From: Rhizobiales bacterium YIM 77505
Lineage (GTDB): Bacteria > Pseudomonadota > Alphaproteobacteria > Rhizobiales > Beijerinckiaceae
Length of the DNA: 64,000 nt
Reading direction: 5' to 3'
Assembly: GCA_000745135.1 (NCBI GenBank)
Contig: JQNH01000001.1
Span: 1,736,001 to 1,800,000, forward strand
Shown in pieces: positions 59,740-64,000 of this stretch. Under the pieces are notes generated by a model. That model saw nothing but the letters and a program-made list of their open reading frames with translations. It was not told the DNA's origin and ran no database searches. Made by a program: the position numbers and the translations under genes. Positions within the stretch are counted from its first letter, which is position 1. Each line of letters begins with the position of its first letter.

Positions 59740-61044
59740 TCAACCATAGATCGGGAAACGGCGGGTCAGTTCCTGGGCCCGCGCCTTGACGTCCGCCTCC
59801 ACGACGCCATTGCCCTCCTCGCCGGCACGGGCAAGGCCGTCCAGCACCTCGACGATGAGCTCGCCGACGCGGCGGAACTCGGCTGTGCCGAAGCCGCGGG
59901 TGGTGCAGGCCGGCGTGCCGAGGCGGATGCCTGACGTCACCATCGGCTTCTCCGGGTCGAAGGGCACGCCGTTCTTGTTGCAGGTGATGTGGGCCCGGCC
60001 GAGCGCCGCCTCCGCGGCCCTGCCGGTGAGCTTCTTGGGGCGCAGATCGACGAGCATCAGGTGGTTGTCGGTGCCGCCCGCGACGATGGCGTAGCCGGCG
60101 CTCGCGATCGTCTCCGCAAGTGCCTTCGCATTATCGACCACTGCGCGCGCATAGAGCTTGAACTCGGGACGCAGCGCCTCGCCGAAAGCGACGGCCTTCG
60201 CGGCGATCACATGCATGAGGGGCCCGCCCTGGAGCCCCGGGAAGATGGCCGAATTGATCTTCTTGGCCAGTTCCTCGTCATTGGTGAGGATGAGGCCGCC
60301 CCGCGGGCCGCGCAGCGTCTTGTGGGTGGTGCTCGTCACAACATGGGCGTGCGGGAAGGGCGAGGGATGGGCCCCGCCGGCGACGAGACCGGCGAAATGC
60401 GCCATGTCGACCATGAAGATCGCGCCGACCTCGTCGCAGATCTGGCGGAAGCGGGCGAAATCCCAGTGGCGGGAGTAGGCCGAGCCTCCGGCGACGATCA
60501 CCTTGGGCCTGTGCTCGCGAGCAAGGCGCTCGACCTGGTCCATGTCGACCCGCTGGTCATCCGGCCGGACATTGTAGCTCACCACATGGAACCATTTTCC
60601 GGACATGTTCACCGGCGAGCCATGGGTGAGGTGGCCGCCTGAAGCGAGGTCGAGGCCCATGAAGGTGTCGCCGGGCTTCATCAGCGCCATGAACACGGCC
60701 TGGTTCGCCTGGCTTCCGGAATTCGGCTGCACATTGGCGAACTTGCAATCGAACAGGCGGCAGGCGCGCTCGATCGCGAGACGTTCGGCAATGTCGACGA
60801 ACTGGCAGCCGCCGTAATAGCGCCGGCCCGGATAGCCTTCGGCATATTTGTTCGTCATCACCGAGCCCTGCGCCTCCAGAACGGCGCGGGAGACGATGTT
60901 CTCCGACGCGATCAGCTCGATCTCGTCGCGCTGGCGACCGAGCTCGAGAGCGATGGCGCGGGCGATCTCGGGATCCACGTCTGAAAGGCCTGCCGAGAAG
61001 AAGCTGTTGGAGAGATGCGCGTTCGCCGCCTGGCTCGAGCTCAT
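59740..61044 (-). CDS. glyA: Serine hydroxymethyltransferase
   Basis: PLP enzyme interconverting serine and glycine with tetrahydrofolate, the main source of one-carbon units, which also feeds purN. The 434-residue protein has [36 protein letters not shown] and Lys242 in [17 protein letters not shown] 61044 is chosen by family N-terminus. First gene of the glyA-nrdR-rib-nusB-thiL string. Confidence 0.97.
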   Translation of the reverse strand: MSSSQAANAHLSNSFFSAGLSDVDPEIARAIALELGRQRDEIELIASENIVSRAVLEAQGSVMTNKYAEGYPGRRYYGGCQFVDIAERLAIERACRLFDCKFANVQPNSGSQANQAVFMALMKPGDTFMGLDLASGGHLTHGSPVNMSGKWFHVVSYNVRPDDQRVDMDQVERLAREHRPKVIVAGGSAYSRHWDFARFRQICDEVGAIFMVDMAHFAGLVAGGAHPSPFPHAHVVTSTTHKTLRGPRGGLILTNDEELAKKINSAIFPGLQGGPLMHVIAAKAVAFGEALRPEFKLYARAVVDNAKALAETIASAGYAIVAGGTDNHLMLVDLRPKKLTGRAAEAALGRAHITCNKNGVPFDPEKPMVTSGIRLGTPACTTRGFGTAEFRRVGELIVEVLDGLARAGEEGNGVVEADVKARAQELTRRFPIYG

Positions 61045-61390
61045 GCCCGCCTCGATCTGCTGGTGTCTTAACGGCGCCCTCCGATTCCTCGCGGGAGGAC
61101 GCATTGATCGGGAGCGGCAGCCGCGGGTCCCGGCCGTCCCTCCTGACGGGCCGGCTTTAGCATGGCCCTTCTTACCCCGCCAACCCCGCCCCTTCCCAGG
61201 CCAAAGGCCCTGGCACGAGGCAGCGGCGCCTCAAAGTGCGTCTTCTGTAGAACGTCCGTCAAATCATTGCAGGCATTTACGCAAATTCGCCAAGTACCTG
61301 GCCCGCAAATGCGCAACTTCCCCCCCACCATTACTTCACAGATGGGCCGTTACGATGCGTTCGTCGCAACAGGCGAGATGGACGCGAGCC
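61045..61390. promoter_or_regulatory. 346-base divergent region, glyA / TadG-like gene
   Basis: Contains both promoters. Positions 61250-61300 are clearly AT-richer than the surroundings (GTCAAATCATTGCAGG, ATTTACGCAAATTC), and are the likely core promoter area. I could not fit a glycine riboswitch ahead of glyA. Confidence 0.4.
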
Positions 61391-63040
61391 ATGCCACTTC
61401 GACGCTTTTCTTCGTTCAAGGACGACGCCGGGGGCAACGTCGCCATCGTCTTCGGCCTTGCCATGGTGCCGATCATCTTTGCTGCCGGAACGGCTCTCGA
61501 CTACGGGCGCGCCACCAACCTGCGCACGAAGCTGCAGGCCGCGGTCGACAGCACCCTTCTCAATCTCTGCCAGGCCGACGCCACCTTGACGCAGACCCAG
61601 CTCCAGCAGATCGCGGAGAAGTCGATCACGGGCTTTCTGCCGAACGCCAGCGTGGATCCCGTGGTGGTCAGCAACAGCCCGCGCCAGATCATCCTCTCCG
61701 CCCGCGCCACTTACGAGACCGCTTTCGCCCGGGTCGCAGGGGTGAACGACATGCCACTCGGGGCCAAGGGCGCCTGTCAGGCGGAGGAGCGCTACTTCGA
61801 GATCGCGCTGTCGGTCGACACGACGGGCTCGATGAATGTGTCGGGCGGATCGATGACCAAGATCGAAGCCCTCCGCCGGGCAGCGACGGAATTCGTCAAT
61901 TTCGTCTACAAGACGGACACCCTCAAGAACCACACCAAGATCTCCCTGGTGCCGTTCTCCTCGGCAGTGGCCGTCGACCCGCAGGCCTACCGGAACGCCA
62001 CCTGGATCGACCAGAACGGGGCCTCGAGCCTCCATTGGCAGAACATCTCCGGGGCGGCCGCCGCGAGCTTCAAGAGCCGGCTCGATATCTTCACCAAGTT
62101 GCGCAACGCCTATCTGCAATGGGACTGGGCCGGCTGCTTCGAGTCCCTGCCCTACCCGCTCAACGTCGAGGACGGCCGACCCGACGTCTCCAGGGCCGAC
62201 AGCTTCTATGTCCCGATGTTCGCCCCCGACGAGGCCGGCAATGGCGGCGAGCACTGGCGCAAGGAGACGAGTTCCGGGAGCTACCAGCTCAACCCGAACA
62301 GCTACATCGACGACAACTCGACCTCGGCCGGCACCTGCACCACCACCCCGCCAGACGACCGCACCCGCATGGTGCGCGCCTGCAAATATGCTCACTACAA
62401 GGGCGCCGACTCCACCAATGCCTACGGAGCCATCGGGCCGAACTGGGCGTGCCGGTCACGTCCTCTCACCCGTCTGACCAACAATTCCAGCAAGCTGTTG
62501 TCGGAAATCGCCGCCCTGCGGGCCGACGGCAACACCAACATCCACGAGGGCACCATGTGGGGCTGGCGCACCCTCTCCCCCCGCAGCGTGTTCGGGGACG
62601 GAGTCCCCTATGAGCAGAAGAACACCACCAAGGTGCTCGTGCTCATGACCGACGGCATGAACACCTGGGGCGCCAATCCCTACAACAGCGTGACGAAGTC
62701 GTATTACTCGGCCTATGGCTACTTCAGGAACGCCGACGGTTCGGCGCCCAACGCCCGTCTGCCCGCGAGTCATGCGAATCCCTCAACTGAGGAGCAGGCG
62801 CGGGCCGCCATGGACGCCCTCACCAAGGAGGCGTGCCGGAATGCGGCGAAGGCCGGCGTCATCATCTACACGATCGGCTTCAGCGTTCCGAACGACCCGA
62901 TCGACCAGCAAGGCCTCAATCTCCTGCGGGACTGCGCCGGGGCCCCTGAGCGCTTTTTCGTCGCCAACGACGCGACCGCTCTCATCGCCGCCTTCCAGAA
63001 GATCGCCCAGAGCATCGGCACCCTGCGCCTGACGCAGTAG
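61391..63040 (+). CDS. TadE/TadG-like protein with von Willebrand A domain
   Basis: A 549-residue protein with a short basic leader, DDAGGNVAIVFGLAMVPIIF membrane segment (about residues 17-34) typical of TadG, and a vWA domain from about residue 137. The MIDAS site reads DTTGSM at 143-148, with a second element in KVLVLMTDGMNTWGA. TadG-like proteins belong to Flp pilus systems, but no tad genes are adjacent. ATG 61391 was preferred; ATG 61355 in frame would add 12 residues. Confidence 0.85.
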   Translation: MPLRRFSSFKDDAGGNVAIVFGLAMVPIIFAAGTALDYGRATNLRTKLQAAVDSTLLNLCQADATLTQTQLQQIAEKSITGFLPNASVDPVVVSNSPRQIILSARATYETAFARVAGVNDMPLGAKGACQAEERYFEIALSVDTTGSMNVSGGSMTKIEALRRAATEFVNFVYKTDTLKNHTKISLVPFSSAVAVDPQAYRNATWIDQNGASSLHWQNISGAAAASFKSRLDIFTKLRNAYLQWDWAGCFESLPYPLNVEDGRPDVSRADSFYVPMFAPDEAGNGGEHWRKETSSGSYQLNPNSYIDDNSTSAGTCTTTPPDDRTRMVRACKYAHYKGADSTNAYGAIGPNWACRSRPLTRLTNNSSKLLSEIAALRADGNTNIHEGTMWGWRTLSPRSVFGDGVPYEQKNTTKVLVLMTDGMNTWGANPYNSVTKSYYSAYGYFRNADGSAPNARLPASHANPSTEEQARAAMDALTKEACRNAAKAGVIIYTIGFSVPNDPIDQQGLNLLRDCAGAPERFFVANDATALIAAFQKIAQSIGTLRLTQ

Positions 63041-63065
63041 CGCCTTCGCGAGGCGGGGCGCCCCA

Positions 63066-63102
63066 ACGACAAAGGGCCGGGAAAACCCCGGCCCTTTGTC
63101 GT
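63066..63102. terminator. Bidirectional intrinsic terminator
   Basis: A perfect 16-bp stem, 63066-63081 with 63087-63102, closes a 5-base loop (AAAAC). The stem contains AAAGGGCCGGG and its complement. It is 25 bases past the TadG-like stop and 23 bases past the transpeptidase stop, which are convergent. The T content is inside the stem rather than after it. Confidence 0.8.
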
Positions 63103-63125
63103 CTTCCGATGCCGGGCCCAGGCTG

Positions 63126-64000
63126 CTAGTTGACGTTCTCCTCCGGCTCCTTGTCGGCCGCGCGGGCCACCGGGATGCCGCCGAGGCCGTCGCGGTTGTA
63201 GATGTCGTCCCGGAATTGAGCGATCCCCTCGGGCGTCGCCCAGGCGGTGATGTAGGTCCAGTAGACGTTGACGGGCTGAGCGAGCTTGGCGTCGACCCGC
63301 TGGCCGCTCTGGATGGTGGCCTCGATCTGGTCGCGGTCCCAACCCGCGGTGTCCTTGAGGAGCCAAGCCACGAAGTCGCGCACGTTCTGCACCCGGACGC
63401 AGCCCGAGGACACGAAGCGGAAATCGTCGCCGAAGATGCCCTTGGCCGGGGTGTCGTGCATGTAGACGCCGTGCGGATTGGGGATGTTGATGCGCACGAA
63501 GCCCATGGAGTTGAGGTCGGCGCCCGGATCCTGCCGGAACATGTAGCGCGTCGCCTCGTCAGAGAACCAGTTGACCCGCGAAGGCGGAATCTCGACGCCC
63601 TGCTGATTGTAGATGCGGATCTTGTTCTCGGTGAGATAATTCGGCTCCTTCTGCATGCGCGGGATCAGATCCTTGCGGATGATCGAGGCCGGCACGGTCC
63701 AGAAGGGGTTGAAGTTCACCTCCGTGATCTTGGCGTTCATGATCGGCGACTGCCGGTCGATCTTGCCGACGCCGGCCGCGTGGCGGGTCACCACCGTCCC
63801 GGCCTCGACCGTCTCGACTACGGCGGCAGGAATATTCACGATCACGTAGCGGTTGCCGAGATTGCTCGAATAGGAGCGCAGCCGCACCGCATTGAGCTCG
63901 AGCTGCTTCAAGCGGATCTCCGCCGGCACGTTCATCGCCGCGACCGTCGAGGAGTTGAGCGCGCCCGTGGTGTTGAGGCCGTGCCGGGCCTGGAACCGCC
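63126..64000 (-). CDS. L,D-transpeptidase, YcbB-like (5' end outside window)
   Basis: Forms 3-3 cross-links in peptidoglycan or attaches proteins to it. The catalytic YkuD domain shows VYMHDTPAKGIFGDD and SSGCVRVQNV with the active Cys, and upstream DEATRYMFRQDPG. The sequence before position 63935 stays in frame (FQARHGLNTTGALNSSTVAA), matching the end of a peptidoglycan-binding domain, so the start lies beyond 64000 and ATG 63935 is internal. It is convergent with the TadG-like gene. Confidence 0.92.
   Translation of the reverse strand, partial: RFQARHGLNTTGALNSSTVAAMNVPAEIRLKQLELNAVRLRSYSSNLGNRYVIVNIPAAVVETVEAGTVVTRHAAGVGKIDRQSPIMNAKITEVNFNPFWTVPASIIRKDLIPRMQKEPNYLTENKIRIYNQQGVEIPPSRVNWFSDEATRYMFRQDPGADLNSMGFVRINIPNPHGVYMHDTPAKGIFGDDFRFVSSGCVRVQNVRDFVAWLLKDTAGWDRDQIEATIQSGQRVDAKLAQPVNVYWTYITAWATPEGIAQFRDDIYNRDGLGGIPVARAADKEPEENVN

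Noticed and set aside
61045-61390. Glycine riboswitch ahead of glyA
   Set aside because: No tandem aptamer-like structure is evident, and glyA lies on the other strand from most of the AT-rich part.

Overview
The window is a GC-rich, densely coded stretch of alphaproteobacterial chromosome. Its gene content and order point to the order Hyphomicrobiales (Rhizobiales), most likely near Methylobacteriaceae/Microvirga-type bacteria; that assignment is an inference from synteny and protein families, not from a marker search. Supporting signs are a PopZ (DUF2497) homologue beside tolC, an AapJQMP-type amino-acid ABC transporter, a proton-pumping pyrophosphatase with the K+-independent signature, the CBP3-DUF177-plsX-fabH-ihfA-merR string and the glyA-nrdR-ribD-ribE-ribH-nusB-thiL string. 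Many genes overlap by 1 to 4 bases, so translational coupling is common.

Layout. 1-6355 (+): 3' end of a PpiD/SurA-type foldase, trpE, then trpG-trpD-trpC-moaC-moeA (tryptophan and molybdenum-cofactor synthesis). 6375-9399: a 50-residue membrane peptide, ribonuclease D and exopolyphosphatase; 9383-13578 (-): polyphosphate kinase, an Hda-like DnaA-related ATPase and an AI-2E-family permease. 13615-16361: a CDP-alcohol phosphatidyltransferase, divergent purM-purN and a small secreted Cys protein. 16433-22968 (-): a stand-alone molybdopterin oxidoreductase, ndk, a Sel1-like protein, popZ, tolC and a Pcm-family methyltransferase. 23137-27165: an alpha/beta hydrolase running into tRNA-Cys, tRNA-Asn, an SGNH hydrolase, AlaX and a mercaptopyruvate sulfurtransferase. 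27215-31775 (-): the aapJQMP transporter, with metC divergent. 33313-36160 (-): a three-gene lipid A/LPS glycosylation cassette. 36304-39463: a formamidase-family enzyme, an unknown protein, ogt and an M20 peptidase. 39795-43752 (-): an FtsH paralogue, an orphan ParA and a cyclase-FHA signalling protein.

The accessory part is 43750-45680. It holds a RelE/XRE toxin-antitoxin pair, a gene-poor kilobase with a well-formed promoter, leader-peptide-like ORF, terminator hairpin and a 64-residue ORF, a decayed-looking open frame, and tRNA-Pro. From 45944 onward the chromosome is conserved again: a DUF924 protein, an unknown protein, the merR-to-CBP3 operon, bamE, hppA, an MFS transporter, thiL, the riboflavin cluster, nrdR, glyA, a TadG-like vWA protein and an L,D-transpeptidase that runs off the right edge.

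Functionally most of the window is housekeeping: amino-acid, purine, riboflavin, molybdopterin and fatty-acid/phospholipid synthesis, polyphosphate/pyrophosphate metabolism and envelope biogenesis. I found no complete new multigene system. The two most unusual observations are an IS630-like transposase N-terminus with its own strong Shine-Dalgarno fused in frame to the cyclase-FHA protein (43579-43773), and the promoter/leader-ORF/terminator arrangement ahead of the small ORF at 45189-45383.
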